This document shows positions 42,456 to 51,045 of a stretch of DNA of 64,000 bases, in pieces. Location: NCBI RefSeq assembly GCF_026391055.1, contig NZ_JAPLET010000025.1, positions 1 through 64,000 on the forward strand. Direction: 5' to 3'. The position numbers were made by a program, and so were the translations under genes. The stretch's first letter is position 1, and each line of letters starts with the position of its first letter. A model generated the notes under the pieces. It did not search any database. It was not told the DNA's origin and saw only the letters and a list, made by a program, of their open reading frames with translations. The stretch is from Spirosoma sp. GTDB taxonomy: Bacteria; Bacteroidota; Bacteroidia; Cytophagales; Spirosomataceae.

Positions 42456-43268
42456 TTACCGTACCAAATACTGTTGTCCGTTGATTGTCAGCACCGAAGC
42501 GCGTATCACATTCACTTTTTCCAGCTGAACCTGCCCGGCGTGAATCTGCTTTGGATAGCCCTGAACGGTAATGGTATTCCCTTTCTTGGCCAGATCAGTA
42601 AGTTGGTATGCAACGTGGGCCGGAATACTAACCACCGTTTTATTGTCGAGTACTAATGCATTGACACGTCCGCCCCGATCAAGTCGATAATCGGCTATTT
42701 TACCCGTTACGGTTGTTACTTCCAGTGGAGTTGGCGGTGTAACTGGATGAACCGGTGGCGCATCCATAACGGTTGTTTTTCCAATCGTCAGGCTATTCAT
42801 CCGAAAGAGTGATTCACCGGTGGGCGTCTTATCCGTGAAGCCACTTACGCTTACTGTGCTGCCCACCTTGACGGCTTTCTGCACCTGCTCACCCAAATGG
42901 GGTGGAAATTTAACGGTTGTGGCTTGCCCGGAACCCGTGTTGAGCGTGAAACCATCCAGGATAGCATCGTCATTTCCGAGCAATTGACCAACCGTTCCTG
43001 AAACTGTAGTTAGTGAGGTTAAGCCACCAGGATTGTGGTTCCAGCCGGGGCCTTGCCCGAAATTTCTTCCATCACGGCCAGCACCTGGTTTGCCGTGCTT
43101 GCGGCCGGGGCCGTCTGCCCGACGCTGGTCTCGATCCTGCCCCCTTATGGACATATCTCGATCTCCCGGTACAGGAAGTGGGCCGTCGGGATTTTGTGCA
43201 TGAGCCAATGGAGAGGCTGCGATTGTTAGACATAAGGCAAGGGCGATGAATTTTGCTTGGGTTTCCAT
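42456..43268 (-). CDS. Exported DUF5666-type protein
   Basis: 270 residues with a signal peptide (ALALCLTIAASPLAHA). A low-complexity, strongly charged and Gly-rich stretch follows (about 30-82: repeats of RGQDRDQRR, GPGRKHGKPG). Then come two beta domains of the DUF5666 type: VSGTVGQLLGNDDAILDGF at about 90, and VTGKIADYRLDRGGRVNAL at about 190. Each ends with a short VSVSGF or ITVQGYP turn, which suggests OB-fold-like modules. Function is unknown. It lies upstream of the two-component genes and may be sensed or controlled by them. A -7 word lies about 35 bases upstream. Confidence 0.8.
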   Translation of the reverse strand: METQAKFIALALCLTIAASPLAHAQNPDGPLPVPGDRDMSIRGQDRDQRRADGPGRKHGKPGAGRDGRNFGQGPGWNHNPGGLTSLTTVSGTVGQLLGNDDAILDGFTLNTGSGQATTVKFPPHLGEQVQKAVKVGSTVSVSGFTDKTPTGESLFRMNSLTIGKTTVMDAPPVHPVTPPTPLEVTTVTGKIADYRLDRGGRVNALVLDNKTVVSIPAHVAYQLTDLAKKGNTITVQGYPKQIHAGQVQLEKVNVIRASVLTINGQQYLVR

Positions 43269-43300
43269 GAGTAAATGTTGTTTACTGTTGATTACGGAAG

Positions 43301-43308
43301 CAAAACTA
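43301..43308 (-). promoter_or_regulatory. -7 promoter word for the DUF5666 gene chain
   Basis: Minus strand reads TAGTTTTG, a perfect TAnnTTTG, 33 bases before the DUF5666 start. No clear -33 word. Confidence 0.5.
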
Positions 43309-43364
43309 TCGATGCCATTTAAGCCCCATCTGAATTGGAAATTAATTTTTCTTCATACCGGGTT

Positions 43365-44912
43365 TTACTCCCAGATGATTTCAATCACTTCAGTTTTGAG
43401 GTCTACGGTTGTCTGTTTTTCATCTGCCGACCGACGCACGACAAGTTTGCCCGCATTTACTTTGGCGGCCTCCTGCTGCAACACATGGGTAGCATCTTTC
43501 TTGTGGAAAACAGAAACGGCCAGTTCGCTGGTGGCAATGGGCAGGGTTATGCTTTTGCCGGTCCCTTTAACTGACCGTGCAACAACGGGCAGCTCCTGAT
43601 TACGAAGCAGCGCCAGCGCCCGCGATGCCTGCGGAACGCCATAACCAACATAATTATTTCCGTAAGGATATAGGTGGGCCGATTTTTCGATAATTGACAT
43701 CACCTCTTTGTTAGTGAGTTTTGGGTTTGCCTGCATGATGCAAGCGGCAAAACCCGTAATGACCGGTGCGGATAACGACGTACCATACAGCGAGAAACAG
43801 GCCACATTAGGTTTCAGATACGCCAGACTCTCAGGCCCGATACTGCTGTACCCAATGCGGTTCCAGAGACGGGAGTTCGTGGCACCAATGGCCAGCACCC
43901 CCTGTGCGTCGGCCGGGGTACTGATGATACGCCAAGTTCGGTCTTCTCCTTCGTTACCTGCCGATACAATGATCAGCATTCCTTTTTTATCGGCGGCAAT
44001 CTGAGCGGCTTTACTAATAAGGCTGGTATGCCCATCCATCTGGCCAGGTTCGTAATTGTCTTTGGGGTTACTCATGCCTTTGGCATAACCAAGCGATGTA
44101 TTTATGAGCCGAACACCGAGACTGTCCATCCATTCCATAGCGGCCACCCAATTGTCTTCCTCACCCCGATACTCCCGATTTCCCTGATCCGTACGTGCCA
44201 GGTAAAAGGTTGCGTCGGTGGCCAGCCCGAACTGAATATTTTCGACCGGGTCGCTGCCCGCTATAGCGGCCAGCACTTCAGTCCCATGGAAATCGGCATT
44301 GGATTCCAACGTGCGAAACAACTCATTATGCGTTTTCTTTTCGTTGACATAGTCCCGGACCCGTTTCACTCCCTGACGGGCGAACACATGCCTGAGCGCA
44401 TTGGCGGAGTCGGCACCAAAAAAACCAGCGTCGATAACACCGATATTTACGAACCGCCCCGTCAGGCCCGCTTTTGTGAAATCAGGGGCCTGAATCTGCG
44501 ACATCACTGGTGCCAGTTGCGGATTTGCCGGTAGTTTGGTTGACGCAATAACAATTGCCGGATCAATAGCCTGAACCTCTTTTACGAAAGGAAGCTTCAC
44601 CACCTGTGCGTATTGCTGAGGGGTTAGCCGGACAGACACGGCGTTCAGCCAGCGTGATTGACAAATGGGTTGTACTCCTGCCCGTTTCAGCAGGGCCAGG
44701 TAGCTGGCCGATACGGGCTGATCGGTTTCGTCGAGCGGCAGGTTCTGTGTTTTCCGCTGCACAATTGCCGTTGGTGACAAGGCGGGTAAAGCATCCTGCT
44801 CTTTGTCGGTCAGCAGCAGCCAGTACTTGGCTACCTCAGGCCCGGCGGGGCGCGTTTGCCCCTGCACAAAAAGCACAGTCAGGCATAAAAACACAGAAAG
44901 TCGAAATGTCAT
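43365..44912 (-). CDS. S8-family subtilase
   Basis: Secreted serine protease of 515 residues. After a signal peptide (MTFRLSVFLCLTVLFVQGQT), an I9-like prosegment covers about 20-125 (LLTDKEQDALPALS, LPFVKEVQAID). The triad is visible: Asp in NIGVIDAGFFG, His in DFHGTEVLAAIAG, and Ser in GTSLSAPVITG. The oxyanion-hole Asn block is IIVSAGNEGEDRT. After the catalytic part there is a beta domain of about 90 residues without a recognisable T9SS sorting motif, so it may remain periplasmic or be secreted otherwise. Targets are unknown. Confidence 0.93.
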   Translation of the reverse strand: MTFRLSVFLCLTVLFVQGQTRPAGPEVAKYWLLLTDKEQDALPALSPTAIVQRKTQNLPLDETDQPVSASYLALLKRAGVQPICQSRWLNAVSVRLTPQQYAQVVKLPFVKEVQAIDPAIVIASTKLPANPQLAPVMSQIQAPDFTKAGLTGRFVNIGVIDAGFFGADSANALRHVFARQGVKRVRDYVNEKKTHNELFRTLESNADFHGTEVLAAIAGSDPVENIQFGLATDATFYLARTDQGNREYRGEEDNWVAAMEWMDSLGVRLINTSLGYAKGMSNPKDNYEPGQMDGHTSLISKAAQIAADKKGMLIIVSAGNEGEDRTWRIISTPADAQGVLAIGATNSRLWNRIGYSSIGPESLAYLKPNVACFSLYGTSLSAPVITGFAACIMQANPKLTNKEVMSIIEKSAHLYPYGNNYVGYGVPQASRALALLRNQELPVVARSVKGTGKSITLPIATSELAVSVFHKKDATHVLQQEAAKVNAGKLVVRRSADEKQTTVDLKTEVIEIIWE

Positions 44913-45050
44913 GATTAGTCTAGGCGAAGAAGTAAGCGATTCAATGAACTAAAACCCGGTTATTGCTAAACGGAAAAACACACCGAAACTCTTATCGCTT
45001 TTGAGTTTCTTTGCAAACTTAATCACAAACAGGCCCTCAACAGCTACGCT

Positions 45051-46343
45051 ATGCGTTATTTACCAATTGACAACCAGCTTTTCGTTCAAAATCGTCATCG
45101 GCTTGCACCCTTATTAAAATCTAAATCGATGGTCGTTGTGAACGCCAACGACATTATGCCAACCAATGCCGACGGCACGATGGTTTTCCGGCAAAACAAC
45201 GATCTATTTTACCTCACCGGTGTCGATCAGGAAGAAACGCGCCTGGTTCTTTTTCCGGAGCATCCCGATCCTAAATTTCGCGAGGTATTGTTTCTTCGGG
45301 AAACGAGCGAACTCATCGAAATCTGGGAAGGACATAAACTAACGAAAGCCGAAGCCGAGCAGGTAACGGGTATACCGCAGAAACAGATTTACTGGACGCA
45401 CCAGTTTGAGCAGATTTTTGGTCAGATGGTTTTCGAAGCGGAGTTTATCTACCTCAATACCAATGAGCATACCCGGGCCGGGGTGGAAGTTCAAACGCGT
45501 GATGCCCGGTACATCGATACGTTCCGGCAGAAATACCCGCTGCATCATCTGGAGCGGCTGGCTCCGCTCATGCACTATCTCCGGGCCATTAAACAGCCGC
45601 AGGAACTACCCCTCATCCAAACTGCTATCGACATTACGGACAAGATGTTCCGGCGGCTGCTGGGCTTTATAAAACCGGGAGTGTGGGAGTATGAAATCGA
45701 AGCCGAAATGATGCACGAATTCCTGCTTAACCGGTCGCGGGGGGCGGCTTACACGCCTATCATTGCATCGGGTGCCAACGCCTGCGTGCTTCATTATATC
45801 GACAACAGCCAACAATGTCAGGATGGCGACGTGATCCTGCTCGACATTGGGGCTGAGTACGCCAACTACAACGCCGACATGACCCGTTCGGTACCTGTTA
45901 ACGGCCGATTTACGGCTCGCCAGCGGGCAGTTTATAATGCGGTTCTGCGTGTGATGAAGGAAGCTACCCAAATGCTTCGCCCCGGCAACCTTTGGGATGA
46001 ATATCACCGCGAAGTAGGCAAAGTAATGGAATCGGAATTGATCGGTCTTGGCTTACTGGACCGCACCGAGGTAGCGAATCAGGACCCTGATGCTCCTTTA
46101 TACAAAAAGTATTTCATGCATGGCACCTCCCACTTCCTGGGCCTCGATGTCCACGATGTAGGCAACAAATACCGGAAAATGGAACCCGGTATGGTGTTTA
46201 CTGTTGAACCGGGCATATACATACGAGAGGAAAAGCTGGGAATTCGCCTTGAGAACAATGTACTCATCACCGAATCAGGCAACATTGACCTGATGGCGAA
46301 TATACCCCTCGAAGCTGACGAAATTGAAGCAATGATGAACTAG
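45051..46343 (+). CDS. pepP: Aminopeptidase P (Xaa-Pro aminopeptidase)
   Basis: Metallopeptidase that removes the N-terminal residue before a proline. 430 residues with an AMP_N domain (about 1-130, NNDLFYLTGVDQEETRLVL) and the pita-bread catalytic domain. Metal ligands are visible: the Asp pair in LLDIGAEYANYNADMTRS, His in MHGTSHFLGLDVHD, and two Glu in VFTVEPGIYI and GIRLENNVLI. Cytoplasmic; no signal. A clear terminator follows. The gene upstream is divergent. Confidence 0.93.
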   Translation: MRYLPIDNQLFVQNRHRLAPLLKSKSMVVVNANDIMPTNADGTMVFRQNNDLFYLTGVDQEETRLVLFPEHPDPKFREVLFLRETSELIEIWEGHKLTKAEAEQVTGIPQKQIYWTHQFEQIFGQMVFEAEFIYLNTNEHTRAGVEVQTRDARYIDTFRQKYPLHHLERLAPLMHYLRAIKQPQELPLIQTAIDITDKMFRRLLGFIKPGVWEYEIEAEMMHEFLLNRSRGAAYTPIIASGANACVLHYIDNSQQCQDGDVILLDIGAEYANYNADMTRSVPVNGRFTARQRAVYNAVLRVMKEATQMLRPGNLWDEYHREVGKVMESELIGLGLLDRTEVANQDPDAPLYKKYFMHGTSHFLGLDVHDVGNKYRKMEPGMVFTVEPGIYIREEKLGIRLENNVLITESGNIDLMANIPLEADEIEAMMN

Positions 46344-46350
46344 TTCGTAG

Positions 46351-46385
46351 CTGGTCCGCACAGCAACCGGGTGCGGACCAGTTTT
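46351..46385 (+). terminator. Terminator of the aminopeptidase P gene
   Basis: Perfect 11-bp stem (CTGGTCCGCAC at 46351, complement at 46371) with a nine-base loop and a TTTT tail. It also lies at the end of the convergent TetR gene. Confidence 0.85.
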
Positions 46386-46388
46386 GAA

Positions 46389-47030
46389 TTACTTAGTTTT
46401 AGCCTGCTCCCGTTCGAGCGCAATATTCAAGCTTGAGTAAATACGACGAATGGCCGTCTCCAGGCGCTCCCAACCGGCATCTGAGCGGAGATCGATATCG
46501 CCGATATGATCACGCTGGGTACTGGTGAGCACAATATTGGTAACAGCCGCAACCATCAGGCTGGTAATAGCAAGGGGATCAAAATCAGAGTATGGAGCCA
46601 GTTTAGCGACCATGTTCTTATACGACTGGTCCCGAAAGTCGGCCAGTCGACGGGCCAATTCGGTTTCGCCATTCGACATTTCCCAGCGGATCAGCTCCTG
46701 AGACGACTTGCGTGTTCTGAATTCCCGCATGAACTGAATCGTGTACTCAGACCAGGCTTTGCTTCGGGCTTCCGGCGCTACGTTGTCGGGCACAGAGTCC
46801 AGAAATTTATCGTTGAACATGGAGAGGAAGAAACCGCGATGCACGTAGGCTTCCAGCAAGCCGTTCCAACCGCCAAAATACCGATAGATAAGAACCTTAT
46901 TTACGCCAGCCCGGTCAGCAACGGCATTGATACCGGCTTTTTCAGTGCCACGTTCAGCCATTACTTCACCCATAGCCCGTAAGATACGCTCCATGGTCAT
47001 CTGGCGATTTCTTCGCTTGACTACTTTCAT
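46389..47030 (-). CDS. TetR/AcrR-family regulator
   Basis: 213-residue repressor-type protein. The N-terminal helix-turn-helix is typical: RILRAMGEVMAERGTEKAGI, then AVADRAGVNKVLIYRYFGGW near residue 50. The C-terminal ligand-binding part, all helical, contains FMREFRTRKSSQELIRWEMS and MVAAVTNIVLTSTQ. It faces a 448-base AT-rich gap, so it may control itself or the CotH gene at 47479. Ligand and targets unknown. Confidence 0.9.
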   Translation of the reverse strand: MKVVKRRNRQMTMERILRAMGEVMAERGTEKAGINAVADRAGVNKVLIYRYFGGWNGLLEAYVHRGFFLSMFNDKFLDSVPDNVAPEARSKAWSEYTIQFMREFRTRKSSQELIRWEMSNGETELARRLADFRDQSYKNMVAKLAPYSDFDPLAITSLMVAAVTNIVLTSTQRDHIGDIDLRSDAGWERLETAIRRIYSSLNIALEREQAKTK

Positions 47031-47478
47031 AAATTGATTGATTTGTTAAGAGGAGGAATGAATTACTACTTTATGGGTGCAAAATAGTAACCATTATTTA
47101 AAAGTCTGCAAATTTACTGTTGGCGCAAATATGATTGTTACAGATGATGTTTTCAAGTTACCAACTAATAAATATTGAGAAAATGAGGTTTCTATTTACT
47201 TATTGATAAACACTATTCTTGACTAACTATATACTCTTATTTTCTATCCAAAACTTATTAATAATTGCTAATCAAGCCCCTAGAGCGGCTTGTTAATATA
47301 CAAAAGTGCCAATGTTAATAACATTATTTATCAATACTTTCCATTGAAGTACACACATTAAGAGGTTACACTGACTGATCATTACATAACTTTATCAATT
47401 CACTCTTCCTGTCGGGCACTAGCTTAGTACAAAAAAAAAGTATTATTTTTATAAAATAAAAAACAAAAAATTTATCCT
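47031..47478. other. 448-base AT-rich intergenic gap
   Basis: Separates the TetR gene and the CotH gene. It is markedly more AT-rich than flanking genes. A 10-base inverted pair TATTGATAAA (47201-47210) and TTTATCAATA (47327-47336) lies 116 bases apart. A long A/T tract precedes the CotH start. I see no gene. Confidence 0.5.
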
Positions 47479-49116
47479 ATGCGTGATTCTTTTACGCTTT
47501 TGACTCTATTTGTTACACTTTTTTCGCTTCCAGCTTTCTCACAAACATTTACATCGACGAACTTGCCGATCATTATCATAAATACAAATGGTCAGATAAT
47601 TCCGGATGAGCCCAAAATTATTGCCACGCTTAGCATCATCGATAATGGAATTGGCAAGCAAAATCATCTTTCCGATAACCCTTCGTATGTGAGTAAAATT
47701 GGCATTGAGAAACGTGGAGCAACGTCGCAAACGCTTTTCCCCAAGAAACCTTATGGTTTTGAACTGCGCGACACATCAGGAGCAAATTCAGTCAATGCAT
47801 CGATATTAGGTATGCCAGCCGAATCTGACTGGGTTTTAAATGCTACCTACAACGACAAAACACTGATCCGGGAAGCATTAACATACGATTTAAACCGGCA
47901 GATGAGCGCGTTTTATACGCCACGCTACCGGTATTGCGAGGTCGTATTGAACGGTAGTTACGAAGGAATTTACCTTTTATTCGAGAAAATAAAACGGAAT
48001 AAGAACCGGGTAAATATCACCAGTCTGAAACCAACTGATGTATCGGGTGATGCGGTAACGGGCGGTTATATTTTCAAAATTGACAAGACAGAAGGCTCAC
48101 CTTCCCGAAGCTGGAATTCGCCTTATCGGGCGTCGACTGGGCAATTGATACCAATCCAGATTGACCGCCCCAAGCCGGAAGATTTAGCGGAAGAACAGTT
48201 TCAGTACGCAAAAAAATATATTACAGATTTCGAAAATATCCTCAAAGCAACTCAATATCAGGATTCAACGACCGGGTATCGAAAATACATTAACACCGAC
48301 TCCTTTGTCGATTATTTATTGCTCACTGAGGTCTGCAAAAATGTGGATGGGTATAGACTGAGCAGCTTTTTCTATAAAGATCGGGAAAGCAAAGGCGGCA
48401 AACTGGTAATGGGCCCCATTTGGGACTATAACCTGACGTATGGCAACGCTAATTATTGTGAGGGAAACACCTATGAGGGATGGGCTTATGGTTTTAATTC
48501 TGTTTGTAGAACCGATACATACCAAATTCCTTTCTGGTGGGACCGGCTACTCAGCGACAAAGCGTTTGCCAGTCAAGTACGCCTTAAATACCAGCGTTTA
48601 CGTAAAACAGTACTGCAGACAGAACGTATTCAGGCTTACGTGGATTCAGTCGCCACTCAACTCACCGAAGCCCGAACCCGTAATTTTCAGCGTTGGCCGG
48701 TTATCGGCGTTTACGTATGGCCAAACGGCTTTGTCGGGCAAACGTACCAGCAGGAAATTGATTACCTAAAAACGTGGGTAAAAAATCGCCTTGACTGGAT
48801 GGATAACGCAATTATGCCTTTCGGTACTGACATATTGGCTCTGGAGCCAACGACTGGTTTTGGTTTCACGGTCGGCCCAAATCCGTCGAGCGGCAATGTG
48901 ATTTTGACCTACCAGTTACGGCAACGGGCCGATATAGGGCTGATGGTAACAGACGCCACTGGCCGGACGATTTACAGCATTACCCGACCGGGTCAATCGC
49001 CCGGCGAACACCTCGAAACAATACCTGATCAATTACTGCCAACGGGGCGGGGAGTTTATTTTCTACAACTCACTGTTGATGGACAGTCTACGAGCAAAAA
49101 GATACTCCGGCATTAA
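47479..49116 (+). CDS. CotH-family protein with type A T9SS sorting domain
   Basis: 545-residue secreted protein. Signal peptide (TLFVTLFSLPAFSQ), then a CotH domain of about 400 residues: the region KRGATSQTLFPKKPYGFELR, SDWVLNATYNDKTLIREAL, NGSYEGIYLLFEKIKRNKNR and the metal-site block GPIWDYNLTYGNAN. CotH proteins are atypical kinases in spore-coat and secreted contexts. The C-terminus is a type A T9SS sorting domain (VGPNPSSGNVILTY, then GVYFLQLTVDG and KKILRH). So a kinase-like enzyme would be sent to the cell surface. Its first half is richer in A/T codons than neighbouring genes. Confidence 0.9.
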   Translation: MRDSFTLLTLFVTLFSLPAFSQTFTSTNLPIIIINTNGQIIPDEPKIIATLSIIDNGIGKQNHLSDNPSYVSKIGIEKRGATSQTLFPKKPYGFELRDTSGANSVNASILGMPAESDWVLNATYNDKTLIREALTYDLNRQMSAFYTPRYRYCEVVLNGSYEGIYLLFEKIKRNKNRVNITSLKPTDVSGDAVTGGYIFKIDKTEGSPSRSWNSPYRASTGQLIPIQIDRPKPEDLAEEQFQYAKKYITDFENILKATQYQDSTTGYRKYINTDSFVDYLLLTEVCKNVDGYRLSSFFYKDRESKGGKLVMGPIWDYNLTYGNANYCEGNTYEGWAYGFNSVCRTDTYQIPFWWDRLLSDKAFASQVRLKYQRLRKTVLQTERIQAYVDSVATQLTEARTRNFQRWPVIGVYVWPNGFVGQTYQQEIDYLKTWVKNRLDWMDNAIMPFGTDILALEPTTGFGFTVGPNPSSGNVILTYQLRQRADIGLMVTDATGRTIYSITRPGQSPGEHLETIPDQLLPTGRGVYFLQLTVDGQSTSKKILRH

Positions 49117-49202
49117 ATTAGCAGACTTGTGAGCCAGCGCTACTGCAATGTCAGTAAAAGCCATCAAATGATTACTGTACATTTTTAAGGAAACAGGTCA
49201 TT

Positions 49203-49979
49203 ATGAAAACAGACATTACGACCGAAACGCTGCCCCAACTTCTCAATCGATACCGGACCATAACGGAGATACTAACGAACTATGCGTTCAATAACCATAG
49301 CCTGCATACATATCATTCCATTGCCCTCGAAGGCTTCCAGGTATCGTTCCCACAAACGCAGGCGCTATTGACTGATAGCAAGTTACTTCCTGACCTACCC
49401 GCTGCCGATCAGTTTCTGATTATCGATCACCATAAGGCTTTTGAGGAGGTGTTAGCGATGGCTAGCCAGCAGGAGCCTATGAACCGGCTTTTCATCCAAC
49501 GAATAGCGTCAACTTTAATGCGCCAAACGGGCGGTCTGAAGCATTCGCTATTGAGCAGTTTTGACACGAGTAAAGGTGAGTTGCGCATCGATAGCGCTAT
49601 GGCAGGTAGACGGCAATTGGTGGAGGCTCATAAACTACCTGCCGCCCTGGACGCCCTACTCAGAGAAATCAATACCGCAATTGCCTTACTCAAAACTCCG
49701 CGTCAGCTCTATGATCTATCGTTTAAAGCGCACTTTGACCTGCTAACCCTGCATCCATTCGGAGCGGGCAATGGCCTTATGGCGCGGTTACTAATGAGTT
49801 ATATTCAGCATTACCATCAACTGCCGCTCAGCCTGGTTTACGCCGATAGCCGAACCGCTTACTTGAAGGCGCTGGATGCGAGCTGGCAACAGAAAGCACC
49901 CGTACCAATTATCAGTTTTATGCACAGCCAGCTCAGCCGTTTTCTACAGGAGGAAACTAGTAGTAGGAGCGAGAAGTGA
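49203..49979 (+). CDS. Fic-domain protein with an altered active-site motif
   Basis: 258-residue Fic-fold protein. The inhibitory-helix motif of class II Fic proteins is visible at 39-44 (SIALEG, fitting S/T-xxx-E-G/N). The Fic core motif at 184-195 reads HPFGAGNGLMAR. The catalytic His184, Gly and Asn and the last Arg195 are kept, but the metal-binding acidic residue (normally D/E at 188) is Ala and the first Arg is Leu192. Nucleotide-transfer activity may therefore be altered or lost. There is no antitoxin partner. The C-terminal tail TSSRSEK is encoded by repeat-like bases that continue into the downstream inverted repeat. A ribosome-binding-like AAGGAAAC lies before the start. Confidence 0.85.
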   Translation: MKTDITTETLPQLLNRYRTITEILTNYAFNNHSLHTYHSIALEGFQVSFPQTQALLTDSKLLPDLPAADQFLIIDHHKAFEEVLAMASQQEPMNRLFIQRIASTLMRQTGGLKHSLLSSFDTSKGELRIDSAMAGRRQLVEAHKLPAALDALLREINTAIALLKTPRQLYDLSFKAHFDLLTLHPFGAGNGLMARLLMSYIQHYHQLPLSLVYADSRTAYLKALDASWQQKAPVPIISFMHSQLSRFLQEETSSRSEK

Positions 49980-50080
49980 ATAGTTAGGAGGACTGACGCG
50001 TCAATAAAAAAGGAGTAGGGAGTTAGTTGGAAGTGAGTGCCGTAAAGGCCTCCTCGCTCCTAACTCCTTACTCCTATTAC
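49955..50080. repeat. Inverted repeat of GGAGTTAG words, reaching into the Fic gene end
   Basis: Core arms 50011-50026 (AGGAGTAGGGAGTTAG) and 50060-50075 pair at 15 of 16 positions plus one G-T. Related words (TAGTAGGAGCGAGAAG, TAGTTAGGAGGA) continue to the left through the last codons of the Fic gene. It is the gap between two convergent genes. Confidence 0.75.
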
Positions 50081-50086
50081 TTAAAA

Positions 50087-50968
50087 CTATACATCACAAA
50101 TCAACACGGCTTCTTTGAGGCTTTTGAGTGGGTCGCGTACGGGGATGAACTCCTGCGCCACATAGCCTTTAAAACCGGTATCGACAATTGCTTTCATGAT
50201 AGCCGGATAGTAAAGCTCCTGCGTTTCGTCGATTTCGTTCCGACCGGGGTTACCACCGGTATGGTAGTGCCCAATGTATTTGCTGGATTCCCGGATTGTA
50301 CGGATGATGTCCCCTTCCATGATTTGCATGTGGTAGATATCATACAGCAGTTTGAAGTTTTCTGAGCCAACTTTTTTGCAAAGATCTACACCCCAGGCGG
50401 TATGATCGCACATGTAATCTTTGTGGTTTACCTTGCTGTTCAGTAGCTCCATAATCATGGTGATACCGTATTTTTCAGCACTTGGCATCAGTCGTTTTAA
50501 CCCGACAGCACAGTTTTCCAAGCCTTTTTCATCGCTCATGCCCCGCCGGTTACCAGAAAAACAGATAACCGTAGTCAGACCTGCGGCTTTCAGTTTTGGA
50601 AAGATAGCCTCGTAACTGGCCACCAGTTCATCATGAAACTTAGGGTCGTTGAAACCATCGTTGATACCCTTACCAGCGCCTTGTGGCAAAGCACAGGTCA
50701 GACCGTATTTTTTCAGCACAGGCCACTCCTCAGGGCCGGTCAGGTCGATGGAGGTAATCCCCATTTCTTTGGCCGCCTTGCAAAGGTCATCAAGCGATAT
50801 TTTACTATAACACCACCGGCAAACCGAGTGATTTATGCGCCCCTTAAGCAGCGGAGCGGCTTGTTCAGATGTAGTCATGGAGCTGGCTAAAGATTCGGTC
50901 AGCACTGGTAATGTCAGGGCAGTACCTGTCAGGGTTTTCAGAGCCGTTCGGCGGGTATAGGATTTCAT
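50087..50968 (-). CDS. Tat-exported TIM-barrel isomerase-like protein
   Basis: 293-residue xylose-isomerase-like barrel. The start at 50968 (MKSYTRRTALKTLTG) gives a twin-arginine signal, so it would be folded before export. The barrel carries MGITSIDLTGPEEWPVL, TVICFSGNRRGMSDE, MIMELLNSKVNHKDYM with a metal-ligand Glu, FKLLYDIYHMQIMEGD, and YIGHYHTGGNPGRNEID. This is the hydroxypyruvate-isomerase-like branch. It runs with the DUF1080 hydrolase upstream, 78 bases away, a pairing fitting periplasmic keto-sugar metabolism. Longer frames to 51031 are translated repeat and are rejected. Confidence 0.88.
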   Translation of the reverse strand: MKSYTRRTALKTLTGTALTLPVLTESLASSMTTSEQAAPLLKGRINHSVCRWCYSKISLDDLCKAAKEMGITSIDLTGPEEWPVLKKYGLTCALPQGAGKGINDGFNDPKFHDELVASYEAIFPKLKAAGLTTVICFSGNRRGMSDEKGLENCAVGLKRLMPSAEKYGITMIMELLNSKVNHKDYMCDHTAWGVDLCKKVGSENFKLLYDIYHMQIMEGDIIRTIRESSKYIGHYHTGGNPGRNEIDETQELYYPAIMKAIVDTGFKGYVAQEFIPVRDPLKSLKEAVLICDV

Positions 50969-50972
50969 ACAG

Positions 50973-51045
50973 TTTTGAATGAGTGATTGAGTGAATGATT
51001 GAATAGTGAATTGGCAAATCAATTCAACCATTCACTCATCCAAAA
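50973..51045. repeat. Inverted repeat of GAATGAGTGA words
   Basis: Left part TTTTGAATGAGTGA then ATGATTGAAT, right part is the complement (TTGAACCATTCACTCATCC-like), with two extra copies of the word on the left. It fills nearly the whole gap between the Tat-exported barrel gene and the DUF1080 gene; its right end is one base before the DUF1080 stop. The word resembles that at 42385. Confidence 0.8.
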
